Below, one piece after another: positions 35,719 to 44,412 of a DNA stretch of 64,000 nt. Where the stretch lies: contig NZ_JANLNM010000009.1 of the NCBI RefSeq assembly GCF_024701975.1, positions 186,001-250,000 on the forward strand. Reading direction: 5' to 3'. A program made the position numbers and the translations under genes. How positions within the stretch are numbered: position 1 is the first letter of the stretch; each line of letters starts with the position of its first letter. The notes under the pieces were generated by a model that was not told where the DNA came from, made no database searches, and saw only the letters and a list, made by a program, of their open reading frames with translations. This DNA is from Variovorax sp. ZS18.2.2 (lineage in GTDB: Bacteria; Pseudomonadota; Gammaproteobacteria; Burkholderiales; Burkholderiaceae_C).

Positions 35719-37518
35719 ATGACCTTCGCAATCCACGGCCTCCCTGTCGCCCGTGGCATTGCCATCGGCCGCGCGGTGCTGGTGGTGTCGAGCCGCATCG
35801 ACGTCGCCCACTACTTCATCAAGCCCGAGGAAATCGAGACCGAGATCGACCGCGTGCGCACCGCGCGCAACGCCGTCGCCGACGAACTCGCCAAGCTGCA
35901 GACCAGCGTCGCGCAGATGGGTCCGAACGACGCGCCGCACGAGCTCGCCGCGCTGCTCGAGGTGCACCAGATGCTGCTGCAGGACGAGGCCCTCACCGGC
36001 GGCGTCAAGCACTGGATCACCGACCGGCTCTACAACGCCGAATGGGCGCTGACCACGCAGCTGGAGATCATCGCGCGCCAGTTCGACGAGATGGAGGACG
36101 AGTACCTGCGCGAGCGCAAGGCCGACCTCGAGCAGGTGGTCGAGCGCCTCCTGCACCGCATGAAGGGCACGGCCGCGGTGCTTGCGCCCAGCCCGCCGCG
36201 CCGCAAGCGCGCCGCCACCCACGACGACGACGACGATCCCACCGCGGGCGACGGCATCGACGTGCCGCTGGTGCTGATCGCGCACGACCTCTCGCCGGCC
36301 GACATGCTCCAGTTCAAGAAGAGCGTGTTCGCGGGCTTCGTGACCGACGTGGGCGGGCGCACCTCGCACACCGCGATCGTCGCGCGCAGCATGGACATCC
36401 CGGCCATCGTCGGCGCGCGCACCGCGAGCCAGCTGGTGCGCCAGGACGACTGGGTCATCATCGACGGCGACGCCGGCGTGATGATCATCGACCCCTCGCC
36501 GATCATCCTGGCCGAGTACGGCTTCAAGCAGCGCCAGGGCGACCTCGAACGTGGCCGGCTCGCGCGGCTGCGCCACAAGCCCGCCGTCACGCTCGACGGC
36601 CAGCGCGTCGAACTGCTCGCCAACATCGAGATGCCCGAGGACACCGTGGGCGCCCTCAAGGCCGGTGCGGTGGGCGTGGGCCTGTTCCGCAGCGAATTCC
36701 TCTTCATGGGCCGCGAGTCGTCGGCGCGCCAGACCCGCCTGCCCGACGAGGAAGAGCAGTACCAGGCCTACAAGCGCGCGGTCGAGGGCATGCAGGGCAT
36801 GCCGGTCACGATCCGCACCATCGACGTGGGCGCCGACAAGCAGCTGGAGAACAAGTCCGGCAGCAAGCAGGAGCACCTGAACCCCGCGCTCGGCTTGCGC
36901 GCGATCCGCTGGAGCCTGGCCGATCCGGCGATGTTCCTCACGCAGCTGCGCGCCATCCTGCGCGCCGCGGCGCACGGCGAAATTCACCTGCTGATCCCCA
37001 TGCTCGCGCACGCGAGCGAGATCCGCCAGACGCTCTCGCTGATCGACTTTGCGCGCACCGAACTGGACAACCGCGGCGCCGTGCATGGCCCCGTGAAGCT
37101 CGGCGCCATGATCGAGATCCCGGCCGCCGCGCTCACACTCAAGACCTTTCTCAAGCACTTCGATTTCCTGTCGATCGGCACCAACGACCTGATCCAGTAC
37201 ACGCTGGCCATCGACCGCGCCGACGAGTCGGTCGCGCACCTCTATGACCCCGCGCACCCCGCGGTGCTCAAGCTGGTGGCCGACACCATCGCCGAGTGCC
37301 GCCGCCAGGGCAAGGGCGTGGCCGTGTGCGGCGAAATGGCGGGCGACGTGGCCTTCACCCGCCTGCTGCTCGGGCTGGGCCTGCGCAGCTTCTCGATGCA
37401 TCCGTCGCGCATCCTGGCCGTGAAGCAGGAAGTGCTGCGCGCGGACACCAGCAAGCTCGAAGCCTGGGCCAAGGGCATCCTCGAGTCCGACGACCCTGCC
37501 ACGGCCCTCGCGGGCTGA
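35719..37518 (+). CDS. ptsI: PTS phosphoenolpyruvate-protein phosphotransferase (Enzyme I)
   Basis: A 599-residue cytoplasmic enzyme that starts the PTS phosphorelay by taking phosphate from PEP. The phospho-His is His217 in GGRTSHTAIVA; E. coli uses His189. The offset comes largely from an inserted stretch near residues 155-180 with RRKRAATHDDDDD. Other signatures are VGLFRSEFLFMGR and GTNDLIQYTLAIDR, and Cys in GVAVCGEMAGD. Start at 35719, after the repeat; an upstream frame is repeat sequence. Confidence 0.96.
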   Translation: MTFAIHGLPVARGIAIGRAVLVVSSRIDVAHYFIKPEEIETEIDRVRTARNAVADELAKLQTSVAQMGPNDAPHELAALLEVHQMLLQDEALTGGVKHWITDRLYNAEWALTTQLEIIARQFDEMEDEYLRERKADLEQVVERLLHRMKGTAAVLAPSPPRRKRAATHDDDDDPTAGDGIDVPLVLIAHDLSPADMLQFKKSVFAGFVTDVGGRTSHTAIVARSMDIPAIVGARTASQLVRQDDWVIIDGDAGVMIIDPSPIILAEYGFKQRQGDLERGRLARLRHKPAVTLDGQRVELLANIEMPEDTVGALKAGAVGVGLFRSEFLFMGRESSARQTRLPDEEEQYQAYKRAVEGMQGMPVTIRTIDVGADKQLENKSGSKQEHLNPALGLRAIRWSLADPAMFLTQLRAILRAAAHGEIHLLIPMLAHASEIRQTLSLIDFARTELDNRGAVHGPVKLGAMIEIPAAALTLKTFLKHFDFLSIGTNDLIQYTLAIDRADESVAHLYDPAHPAVLKLVADTIAECRRQGKGVAVCGEMAGDVAFTRLLLGLGLRSFSMHPSRILAVKQEVLRADTSKLEAWAKGILESDDPATALAG

Positions 37519-37540
37519 TGCGCGGCGAGCGGTTGCGGGA

Positions 37541-38260
37541 ATGACGAACGCCACGCCCGCAACCCCTGCACCGGCGCCCACCGCCGGGAACCCGCCTGAC
37601 AGCGCGTGGCGCGGCATGCTGCTCGCCTTCACGGGCGGCTTCGTCGACACCCTCGGCTTCGTGGCGCTGTTCGGGCTCTTCACCGCGCACGTCACCGGCA
37701 ACTTCGTGCTGATCGGTGCGGCCCTGGCGGGCGGCGCGCATTCGGGCGTGGTCGGCAAGCTGCTGGCCCTGCCGATGTTCGTGCTCGGCGTGGCGGCCAC
37801 GCGGATGTTCCAGTTGCGGGGCGAGCGCCGCGGGCTCGACACCGCGGTGCCGCTGATGGCCACGCAACTGCTCTTTCTCGTGGCCTTCATGGCGGCCGGC
37901 GTGTGGGCCGGCCCTTTCGTGAGCGGCAACGGCGTGTCGGCCATCGCGGTCGGCCTGGTGGGTGTGCTGACCATGTCGATCCAGAACACCGCCGCGCGCA
38001 GCGTCTTCGCACGGCTGACGCCCAGCACGGTGATGACCGGCAACGTCACGCAGCTTGTGATGGACCTCGTCGACATGGCCGCGCGCGCACCCGCTGCAGG
38101 CGCGGCCGCGGACCGCGTGCGCAAGGCCTGGCCACCGGTCGCCGCCTTCGCGGTGGGCTCGCTGGCCGGCGGCCTGGGCTATGCGCATGCGGGCTTCTGG
38201 GCACTGCTCGCGCCCTGCGCCGCGCTGGCCGCATTGCTTCGGTTACTGCGAAAGCAATAG
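37541..38260 (+). CDS. DUF1275 (YoaK-like) membrane protein
   Basis: A 239-residue polytopic protein. FTGGFVDTLGFVALFGLFTAHVTGNFVL is the DUF1275 signature, and later TVMTGNVTQLVMDL matches the family. Members have about six helices and no firm function; a transport role is suspected. It lies 22 bases after ptsI. Confidence 0.9.
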   Translation: MTNATPATPAPAPTAGNPPDSAWRGMLLAFTGGFVDTLGFVALFGLFTAHVTGNFVLIGAALAGGAHSGVVGKLLALPMFVLGVAATRMFQLRGERRGLDTAVPLMATQLLFLVAFMAAGVWAGPFVSGNGVSAIAVGLVGVLTMSIQNTAARSVFARLTPSTVMTGNVTQLVMDLVDMAARAPAAGAAADRVRKAWPPVAAFAVGSLAGGLGYAHAGFWALLAPCAALAALLRLLRKQ

Positions 38261-38263
38261 CGC

Positions 38264-38306
38264 CGCAATAAAACGAAACACGCCGAAACCGCGGCGAAAG
38301 GACTTG
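38264..38306 (+). promoter_or_regulatory. Direct-repeat element upstream of the 38362 gene (copy 1)
   Basis: CGAAA occurs at 38274, 38284 and 38295, 10 and 11 bases apart, the spacing bound by OmpR-family regulators. The first 31 bases (38264-38294) recur exactly at 38777-38807. It lies about 98 bases before the ATG. Confidence 0.7.
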
Positions 38307-38361
38307 CCGCGCATGCGCAAGCACGATCAGGGCTCCTCCAACCCCCTGAAAGGTTTGCATC

Positions 38362-38736
38362 ATGAAGTCCCTCTCCCTGACCCAGATCATCACCGTCGGC
38401 TCATTCGCCATGCTTGCCGCAGCGGGCGCCAAGGCCGAGAGCTACCAGGGCGTGCAGCCCGCCGTGTCGGCCAAGAGCCGCGCCGAGGTCGGCGCGGAAG
38501 CCGTGCGCACCGCATCGGCGCCGAACCAGAACATCGTGCGCGGTTCGCGCGGCCCCGAAACCGTGGCGGTGTCGACCGAACGCGCCCGCGTCGTGGCCGA
38601 AGCCGTGCGCACTGCCGCAGCGCCCGACCAGAACGTGACCTCGGGTTCGCGCGTGAACAGCAAGGTCATCTCGACGATGCAGAACCCCGTCGATGCACGC
38701 GCCGAAGCCGCGCGCAACAACAGCAGCAAGCTCTGA
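38362..38736 (+). CDS. Small secreted repeat protein with APNQN/APDQN motifs (DUF4148-like)
   Basis: A 124-residue protein with a Sec signal (about residues 1-25, ending GAKAE). It has two repeats, one with VRTASAPNQNIVRGSRG and one with VRTAAAPDQNVTSGSRV, matching the protein at 11614 almost domain for domain. It is preceded by the CGAAA direct-repeat element and is next to a Spy-like gene carrying the same element, so it is probably under the linked two-component system. Function unknown. Confidence 0.85.
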   Translation: MKSLSLTQIITVGSFAMLAAAGAKAESYQGVQPAVSAKSRAEVGAEAVRTASAPNQNIVRGSRGPETVAVSTERARVVAEAVRTAAAPDQNVTSGSRVNSKVISTMQNPVDARAEAARNNSSKL

Positions 38737-38776
38737 GCAGCAGGGCAACCGCGGCCCGCGTTGTTGCCTCGCCTGT

Positions 38777-38819
38777 CGCAATAAAACGAAACACGCCGAA
38801 ACCGCGGTGAGAGGACTTC
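38777..38819 (+). promoter_or_regulatory. Direct-repeat element upstream of the Spy-like gene (copy 2)
   Basis: Same 31-base sequence as 38264-38294, with CGAAA at 38787 and 38797; the third unit is degenerate (TGAGA at 38808). It starts 101 bases before the ATG at 38878, nearly the same distance as in copy 1. Confidence 0.7.
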
Positions 38820-38877
38820 GGAGCGCGCCAATCGCACCATTGAGCTTCCTCTTCTTCCGACAACACAAGGACGTCTC

Positions 38878-39342
38878 ATGAAACACTGGATCAAGCGCAC
38901 TCTCTTCGGTTTCGCCGGCGCGGCGATGGTGGCTGGCAGCATCGCCGGCTGTGGAGGCCAACGCCACGGCTGGGGCGGCGACAGCGCCGAGTTCCGCAGC
39001 AAGATGGTCGAGCGCGTGGGCAGCAAGCTCGAACTCGACACCGCGCAAAAGCAGAAGCTCACCGTGCTCGCCGAGAAGCTGCAGGCGCAGCGTGAAGCCC
39101 TGCGCGGCGCGGGCGGCTCGGGCGATCCGCGTTCGCAGTTCAAGGCGCTGTTTGCGGGCAACAAGCTCGACCAAGCAGGGGCTACGCGGCTCATCGACGA
39201 GAAGACGACCGCGGTGCGCAACGGCAGCCCTGAAATCATTGCGGCCGCCGCCGACTTCTACGACAGCCTGAATGCCGCCCAGCAGCAAAAGGTCCGTGAC
39301 TTCATGGACCGAGGCGGCCGCCGCTGGAGCCATCGTGGCTGA
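38878..39342 (+). CDS. Spy/CpxP-like periplasmic protein
   Basis: A 154-residue exported protein. A lipobox-like SIAGC places Cys25 at the signal end, so it may be a lipoprotein. Two LTxxQ-like motifs (LELDTAQKQKLTVL and LNAAQQQKVRDFM) flank a helical region, as in Spy and CpxP, which are stress-induced chaperones and kinase inhibitors. The CpxRA-like genes lie 900 bases downstream. This makes it the likely accessory and target of that system. Confidence 0.8.
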   Translation: MKHWIKRTLFGFAGAAMVAGSIAGCGGQRHGWGGDSAEFRSKMVERVGSKLELDTAQKQKLTVLAEKLQAQREALRGAGGSGDPRSQFKALFAGNKLDQAGATRLIDEKTTAVRNGSPEIIAAAADFYDSLNAAQQQKVRDFMDRGGRRWSHRG

Positions 39343-39811
39343 GTCAGTCTCCGCGCACAGGCTCGTGGCGCAGCGTGCTCCGGCAGCTGCGCCATGGGCG
39401 ACGCGGCTCACGCCCGCGGCTGACGCGCCGAACGCAGCCGCAGGCGGCGTGCGCACCTTGCTGCGACTCGAAGGTGCCTTCGTGCTGGCCGCCGCGCTGG
39501 CCGCCTACACGCAGTTCGGCCTCGGCTGGGGCGTGTTCGCACTCTGGCTCCTCGTGCCCGACCTGTCGCTGCTCGGCTACCTCGCGGGCCCGCGTGTGGG
39601 CGCGGCGCTCTACAACACGGCGCACTCGTATGTCGGCCCTGTCGCGCTGCTCGTGCTCGGTGTGCTCGCGGCCATGCCGTGGGCCGTGGCCGGCGCGCTG
39701 ATCTGGCTGACCCACATCGGCTTCGACCGCGCGCTCGGCTATGGGCTCAAGTACGCCTCGGGCTTCGGCCTCACGCACCTGGGCCGCATCGGCCGCGCCG
39801 ATCCGTGGTGA
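39335..39811 (+). CDS. DUF4260 family membrane protein
   Basis: A 158-residue protein with about three helices. Motifs EGAFVLAAALAAYTQFG, LLVPDLSLLGYLAGPRVGA, YNTAHSYVGP and HIGFDRALGYGLKYASGF match DUF4260. I chose the GTG at 39335: GGAG lies 5 bases before it and it overlaps the Spy-gene stop by 8 bases. An ATG at 39272 is too deep inside the Spy-like gene. Function unknown. Confidence 0.78.
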   Translation: MAESVSAHRLVAQRAPAAAPWATRLTPAADAPNAAAGGVRTLLRLEGAFVLAAALAAYTQFGLGWGVFALWLLVPDLSLLGYLAGPRVGAALYNTAHSYVGPVALLVLGVLAAMPWAVAGALIWLTHIGFDRALGYGLKYASGFGLTHLGRIGRADPW

Positions 39812-39813
39812 CG

Positions 39814-40194
39814 ATGAACGACACGGCCCCCGTGCTGCGCCCGCAGGCCGCGCGCGCCTGGATGCTGGCCGAAGCGTTCACCCTCGGCATGGCGTCGATG
39901 GTGCACGCCGGCCTGCTCGTGCCGGGCCATGCCCATCCGCAGGCCCGCACCGCCGAGGCGGTGATCGCCGCCGTGCTGGTGCTGGCGGCGGTCGAGACCT
40001 GGCTGCGCCCCGAGCACGCGCGCCGCGCCGCGATCTTCGGCCAGGGCTTTGCGCTCGCCGGCACGCTGCTCGGCCTGTTCACCATCGTGGCCGGCTTCGG
40101 CCCGCACACGATGTCCGACGTTGTCTATCACACGCTGCTGATCGCATTGCTCGTGGCAGGCCTGGCCATGGCGGTGCGATGCCGACCGGTCTGA
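39814..40194 (+). CDS. Small membrane protein of unknown function
   Basis: A 126-residue protein with four likely helices (EAFTLGMASMVHAGLLV; AVIAAVLVLAAVETWL; GFALAGTLLGLFTIVAGF; HTLLIALLVAGLAMAV). The start at 39814 lies 2 bases after the DUF4260 stop. I recognise no family. Sandwiched between DUF4260 and the response regulator, it may be part of the same envelope-stress transcript. Confidence 0.75.
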   Translation: MNDTAPVLRPQAARAWMLAEAFTLGMASMVHAGLLVPGHAHPQARTAEAVIAAVLVLAAVETWLRPEHARRAAIFGQGFALAGTLLGLFTIVAGFGPHTMSDVVYHTLLIALLVAGLAMAVRCRPV

Positions 40195-40244
40195 TGGTCA
40201 GCGAAGTCATTCGCCACATGTTTGCCAAGAGGCACAATCCCGCC

Positions 40245-40952
40245 ATGCCGCGCATCCTGCTGATCGACGACGACGAACACCTCGCCGCGCCGCTGACCAC
40301 CTACTTCGCCCGCTTCGGCTGCACGCTCGAGAGCGCCGTGCGCCCGAGCGAAGGCCTCGCCAAGCTGCGCGCCGGCCAGTACGACGCGGCCATCCTCGAC
40401 GTGATGCTGCCCGAGATGGACGGCTTCGCGCTGTGCCGCGAGATCCGCAAGGAGAGCGACATTCCCATCGTGATGCTCACCGCGCGCGGCGAGGTGATGG
40501 ACCGCGTGGTCGGCCTGGAGCTCGGCGCCGACGACTACGTGCCCAAGCCCTTCGAGCCGCGCGAGCTGGTGGCGCGGGTGCAGACCATCCTGCGGCGCCA
40601 GCGCAGCACGCCGGCGGTGGCGAACGGGCATGGCAACAACGGCACGCAACTGCGCGTGTTCGACGGCCTCGCCATCGACCTCGACCGGCGCCAGGTGCTG
40701 CGCCACGGCGAGCGCATCGAGCTCACCGGCACCGAGTTCGAGCTGCTCGCGCTGCTGGCGGCCGAGCCCGGCAAAGTCTTCAGCCGCGACGACATCCTGA
40801 ACCGCCTGCGTGGCCACGAGGCCGAGCTCTACACCCGCGCGGTCGACATCGTGGTGAGCCGCCTGCGCAAGAAGCTGGAGCCGCTGGACTGCATCAAGAC
40901 GCTGCGCAATGCCGGCTACGCGCTGGCCGTCGCACGCAGCGAGCCTGCATGA
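40245..40952 (+). CDS. OmpR/CpxR-type response regulator
   Basis: A 235-residue regulator with a receiver domain (MPRILLIDDDEHLAAPL; phospho-acceptor Asp52 in AAILDVMLPEMDG; Lys in YVPKPFEPRELVAR) and a C-terminal winged helix (LTGTEFELLALLAAEPGKVF; DIVVSRLRKKLEP). CACAAT lies 6 bases before the ATG, suggesting a leaderless start; an earlier in-frame ATG at 40194 is possible. The stop overlaps the kinase start (ATGA). It is the likely reader of the CGAAA repeats upstream. Confidence 0.9.
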   Translation: MPRILLIDDDEHLAAPLTTYFARFGCTLESAVRPSEGLAKLRAGQYDAAILDVMLPEMDGFALCREIRKESDIPIVMLTARGEVMDRVVGLELGADDYVPKPFEPRELVARVQTILRRQRSTPAVANGHGNNGTQLRVFDGLAIDLDRRQVLRHGERIELTGTEFELLALLAAEPGKVFSRDDILNRLRGHEAELYTRAVDIVVSRLRKKLEPLDCIKTLRNAGYALAVARSEPA

Positions 40953-42343
40953 GGTTCGGCGGAAGAGACCACCGCGAAGCGTGGCGCGAGATGGCCTGCC
41001 GCCGCGCCGAAATGCGCAAGCAATGGCATGCCCAGTGGCACGAAAAGGTGCAGGGCAAGCGCCGCTGGCGGCGGTCGCTGCGCATCCGTCTCGTGATGAT
41101 GTTCGTGCTGCTCGCGCTGGTGATGGCCGGCGTCTTCATGGGCGGCATGAAGAGGGCCTTTTCCACCGGCTGGGCCGAGGCCGCCAAGCCGATGCTGGTG
41201 GACTACGCCGACCGCCTCGTCGCAGAGATCGGCACGCCGCCCGACGTGACGCGCGCGCAGGCGCTGGTGGCCCGGCTGCCGATCACCATCCGCATCGTCG
41301 GCCCCACCGTCAACTGGGACTCCAACCCGGGCGGCTCGAACAGCCCCGGCGGCTGGATGCACGACCGCGAAGACGTGTTCGGCGGCGAGAAGTGGTTCAT
41401 CCGCCCGACAGCCGACGGCCACCGCGTGATCTTCGGCTGGGCGCCCAAGCTCTGGCAGCTCGCGCCGCGCGCAACCGGCTGGGCCACGCTCGGCGTGCTG
41501 CTGTCGTGCGTGCTGCTGGGCTACGCCTATGTGAGCCGCCTGCTGCGGCCGCTGATCGACATCCGCGAAGGCGCGCAGCGCTTCGGCCGGGGCGAGTTCA
41601 CCGAGCCGATTCCGGTGCGCCGCAACGACGACCTGGGCGACCTCGCGCAGCGCATCAACACCATGGCCGACGACATCCAGGCCATGCTCGATGCCAAGCG
41701 GGGGCTGCTGCTGGCGTTGAGCCACGAGCTGCGCTCGCCGCTCACGCGCGCCCGGCTCAACGCCGAGCTGCTGCCCGCCACGCCCGAGGGCCAGGCCGAG
41801 CGCGAGGCGCTGCTGCGCGACCTGAACGAAATGCGCGACCTGATCAGCGACCTGCTCGAAAGCGAGCGCCTGGCCAGTCCGCATGCGGCGCTGCAGCGCG
41901 AACCGGTCGACCTTGCGGTGCTGGTGCGCCAGATCGTGGCCGAGATGCCCGGCGCCGAGAAGGTGCACCTCGACCTGGCCGAGGGCCTGCCGCCGCATTC
42001 GATCGATCGCATGCGCGTTCGCCTCCTGGTGCGCAACCTGCTGGACAACGCCATGCGCTACAGCACCGAGGCGCCCCGGCCGCCGTGCGTGTCGCTGCGC
42101 GCGGTGGTGGACGGCCAGGTGCAGGGCGTGGAGCTCGAGGTGCGCGACTTCGGCCCGGGCGTCGACGAGGCGCAGCTCGGGCGGCTGACCGAGCCGTTCT
42201 ACCGCACCGACGGTGCGCGGGCGCGCGCCACCGGCGGCGTCGGGCTGGGCATGTATCTGTGCCGGCTGGTTGCCGAGGCGCACGGCGGCTCGCTGACCGT
42301 GCGCAACGCGAATCCGGGCCTGCAGATCGTCGTGCGGATCTGA
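40949..42343 (+). CDS. CpxA-like sensor histidine kinase
   Basis: A 464-residue membrane kinase. A long basic cytoplasmic N-terminus precedes helix 1 (VMMFVLLALVMAGVFMGGM), then a periplasmic sensor of about 110 residues, helix 2 (LGVLLSCVLLGYAYV), HAMP, HisKA with His259 in LSHELRSPLTRAR, and HATPase (N-box NLLDNAMRY, DFGPGV, GGVGLGMYL). A decayed copy of its sensor region (about residues 95-190) lies at 49547-49783. Confidence 0.9.
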   Translation: MRFGGRDHREAWREMACRRAEMRKQWHAQWHEKVQGKRRWRRSLRIRLVMMFVLLALVMAGVFMGGMKRAFSTGWAEAAKPMLVDYADRLVAEIGTPPDVTRAQALVARLPITIRIVGPTVNWDSNPGGSNSPGGWMHDREDVFGGEKWFIRPTADGHRVIFGWAPKLWQLAPRATGWATLGVLLSCVLLGYAYVSRLLRPLIDIREGAQRFGRGEFTEPIPVRRNDDLGDLAQRINTMADDIQAMLDAKRGLLLALSHELRSPLTRARLNAELLPATPEGQAEREALLRDLNEMRDLISDLLESERLASPHAALQREPVDLAVLVRQIVAEMPGAEKVHLDLAEGLPPHSIDRMRVRLLVRNLLDNAMRYSTEAPRPPCVSLRAVVDGQVQGVELEVRDFGPGVDEAQLGRLTEPFYRTDGARARATGGVGLGMYLCRLVAEAHGGSLTVRNANPGLQIVVRI

Positions 42344-42357
42344 GACAAAACTTACCC

Positions 42358-42452
42358 CCAGTCTTCGCGCACTTCGTGTCGCTTCGCCAACCCCCTTTCA
42401 GGGGGGCGACACCAGCGGCCCGGCAAAGCCGGTTCCGCGGTGTCTCCCGACT
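42358..42452. repeat. Dispersed Comamonadaceae-type repeat after the kinase gene
   Basis: The segment contains GCACTTCGTGTCGCTTCG, a CCCCCTTTCAGGGGGG hairpin and CCGGCAAAGCCGG, a pattern I recognise as a dispersed repeat in this family. From 42344 to 42626 I see no gene. Confidence 0.55.
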
Positions 42453-42626
42453 GGATCGCAGCAGTTTCATGTGTCACGGGTCGCGCGATAGCGTGGTGAA
42501 AAGCTGAGTTTTCCCTTGGCGCGGGCCCTGTCGCCTGCGCTACCAGCGGGCGCGATGGGCGCGGCTACGATGCGCCTCCAACCCGCGTCCGGCGCACCTG
42601 TCGCGCCCGTCAATCAAGGAGACACC

Positions 42627-43670
42627 ATGAGCAGCTCACTCACCAACCACCAGGTCCGCCTCGCCAAACGCCCCGAAGGCACGGCCACCCGCGAGAACTG
42701 GAAGTTCACCACCGAGCCCGTCGGCGAGCCGGCCGAGGGCGGGGTGCTGGTCAAGACGCTGTCGCTGTCGCTCGACCCCGCGATGCGCGGCTGGCTCAAC
42801 GATGCCAAGAGCTACATCGCGCCCGTGGCCATCGACGAGGTGATGCGCGCCGGCGGCGTCGGCCGCGTCATCGCCTCGAAGAACCCGCAGTTCGCGGTGG
42901 GCGACACGGTCTACGGCACGCTGGGCGTGCAGGAATACATCCTGATCCCCGAAGACCAGGTCAAGCGCAACGGGCTGGTCAAGATCGACCTGAGTGTCGG
43001 CACGATCACTCAATGGCTCAACGTGCTGGGCATGCCGGGCATGACCGGCTATTTCGGCCTGATGGACGTGGGCCAGCCCAAGGCGAGCGAAACGGTCGTC
43101 ATCTCCGGCGCGGCCGGTGCCGTGGGGCAGACGGTGGGCCAGCTCGCGAAGATCAAGGGCTGCCGCGTGGTCGGCATTGCCGGCGGCGCTGCCAAGTGCG
43201 ACTGGGTGGTGAAGGAGCTGGGCTTCGACGCCTGCATCGACTACAAGGCCGGCGCCGGTGCGGTGCGCGAAGGGCTCAAGACTCATTGCCCGAAGGGCGT
43301 GGATATCTACTTCGACAATGTCGGCGGCGAAATTCTCGATGCGGTGCTGGCACGGCTCGCGCGCAAGGCCCGCGTGATCATCTGCGGCGCGATCAGCCAA
43401 TACAACAATGCCAACAGCATGCCAGGCGCCGGCCCAAAAAATTACCTGAGCCTCCTGGTGAACCGGGCGCGAATGGAGGGCATCGTGGTGTTCGACTATG
43501 CCGATCGGTACCACATCGCCATCGCGGAACTCGCCGGATACCTGAAAGATGGCCGCATGAAGAGCAAAGAAGACGTCGTTTCGGGGATTGACACTTTCCC
43601 GGAAGCGCTCAACCGGTTGTTCAGCGGTGAGAATTTTGGAAAGCTTGTTTTACAAATATCTAATGTTTAA
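42627..43670 (+). CDS. NADP-dependent medium-chain oxidoreductase (COG2130, curcumin reductase-like)
   Basis: A 347-residue zinc-free MDR reductase, reducing activated double bonds with NADPH. The cofactor loop is in SGAAGAVGQTVGQLAKIKG and GIAGGAAKCDWV, with VDIYFDNVGGEILDAVL after it. ATCAAGGAGACACC precedes the ATG at 42627. The 3' third is duplicated as a broken fragment at 49784-50005. Confidence 0.92.
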   Translation: MSSSLTNHQVRLAKRPEGTATRENWKFTTEPVGEPAEGGVLVKTLSLSLDPAMRGWLNDAKSYIAPVAIDEVMRAGGVGRVIASKNPQFAVGDTVYGTLGVQEYILIPEDQVKRNGLVKIDLSVGTITQWLNVLGMPGMTGYFGLMDVGQPKASETVVISGAAGAVGQTVGQLAKIKGCRVVGIAGGAAKCDWVVKELGFDACIDYKAGAGAVREGLKTHCPKGVDIYFDNVGGEILDAVLARLARKARVIICGAISQYNNANSMPGAGPKNYLSLLVNRARMEGIVVFDYADRYHIAIAELAGYLKDGRMKSKEDVVSGIDTFPEALNRLFSGENFGKLVLQISNV

Positions 43671-43836
43671 GCTTATTTGCAATTGGGTGTTTTTCACGAT
43701 CAGTCGACCAACATAATTAACTACTGTAATTTTCGATAAATTGGCGTCTCCTTGCTTCTTTAGGTTAATTAGACTGCGGCCTGCCTTGCATAAGGCAATC
43801 GCAATTCAATTAAATTCAATTCCTAGAGAACGCAAA
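43671..43836 (+). promoter_or_regulatory. Upstream region of pilus operon 1
   Basis: An AT-rich 166-base segment, in contrast to the GC-rich surroundings. The 27 bases at 43771-43797 (AGACTGCGGCCTGCCTTGCA and onwards) recur at 50123-50149 upstream of the second pilin with one mismatch. They include a TGCCTT-GCAT-AAGGCA palindrome. It likely holds promoter and control sites. Confidence 0.6.
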
Positions 43837-44412
43837 ATGAAGAAGTCTGCATTCATTAAATTCGCATCGCTGGCCGTGGCCGGCCTGTTGTCGCAGGGCG
43901 CTTTCGCCGCCGATGGCACCATCAATTTCACCGGTGAAATCACCGACGCACTTTGCTCGGTTTCGCCCAGCAGCCAGAACCTGACGGTGCCCCTGGGCAA
44001 GGTCTCGCGCAATGTGTTCGGCATTCGCCCCGCAGTTGGTACGACGCCCGCAGTCAACAATGCGACCGTCGGCACGAAGTCCACGCCTGCCAAATTCAGC
44101 ATCGATCTGCTGGGTTGCGGCGCTTCTGCCACGGGCGCGACCGTGACCTTCACCGGCCCTACCGACGCCGTGGTGGCGACGGCTCTGCGTGTTGGCGCAG
44201 GTGAAGTAAACGGCGGGTTCGCCAGGGGCGTTGCCATCGAATTGGGCGACTCGAGCGGCAAAAAGATCGACGTGGGTTCGCCTTCGGGCGAGTACATCCT
44301 GACCCCTGGCGATAACTCGCTGAAATTCCAGGCTGCCTACGTTGCGACCCTACCGGGCGTGACGGCCGGCCCGGCCAACGGAAGCGCGCAGTTCACGATT
44401 GCCTACAAGTAA
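43837..44412 (+). CDS. Type 1-like fimbrial major subunit (pilin), copy 1
   Basis: A 191-residue pilin with a Sec signal (residues 1-24, ending GAFAA). The start of the mature chain, DGTINFTGEITDALCSVSP, and the pair of Cys (DALCSV and LLGCGAS) are typical of FimA-type subunits, and it ends FTIAYK with the penultimate Tyr used in chaperone binding. Compared with copy 2 it has about 15 extra residues, mainly FGIRPAVGTTPAVNNA near residue 62. Polymerises into the pilus rod. Confidence 0.9.
   Translation: MKKSAFIKFASLAVAGLLSQGAFAADGTINFTGEITDALCSVSPSSQNLTVPLGKVSRNVFGIRPAVGTTPAVNNATVGTKSTPAKFSIDLLGCGASATGATVTFTGPTDAVVATALRVGAGEVNGGFARGVAIELGDSSGKKIDVGSPSGEYILTPGDNSLKFQAAYVATLPGVTAGPANGSAQFTIAYK

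Noticed and set aside
38264..38819. The 31-base repeat pair as a CRISPR or insertion-sequence footprint
   Set aside because: There are only two copies, 513 bases apart, each at a fixed distance before a gene, with no terminal inverted repeats or spacers; an operator fits better.
42358..42452. Attenuator controlling the oxidoreductase gene
   Set aside because: The hairpins belong to a dispersed repeat and lack a T-run; the gene has its own ribosome site 170 bases away.
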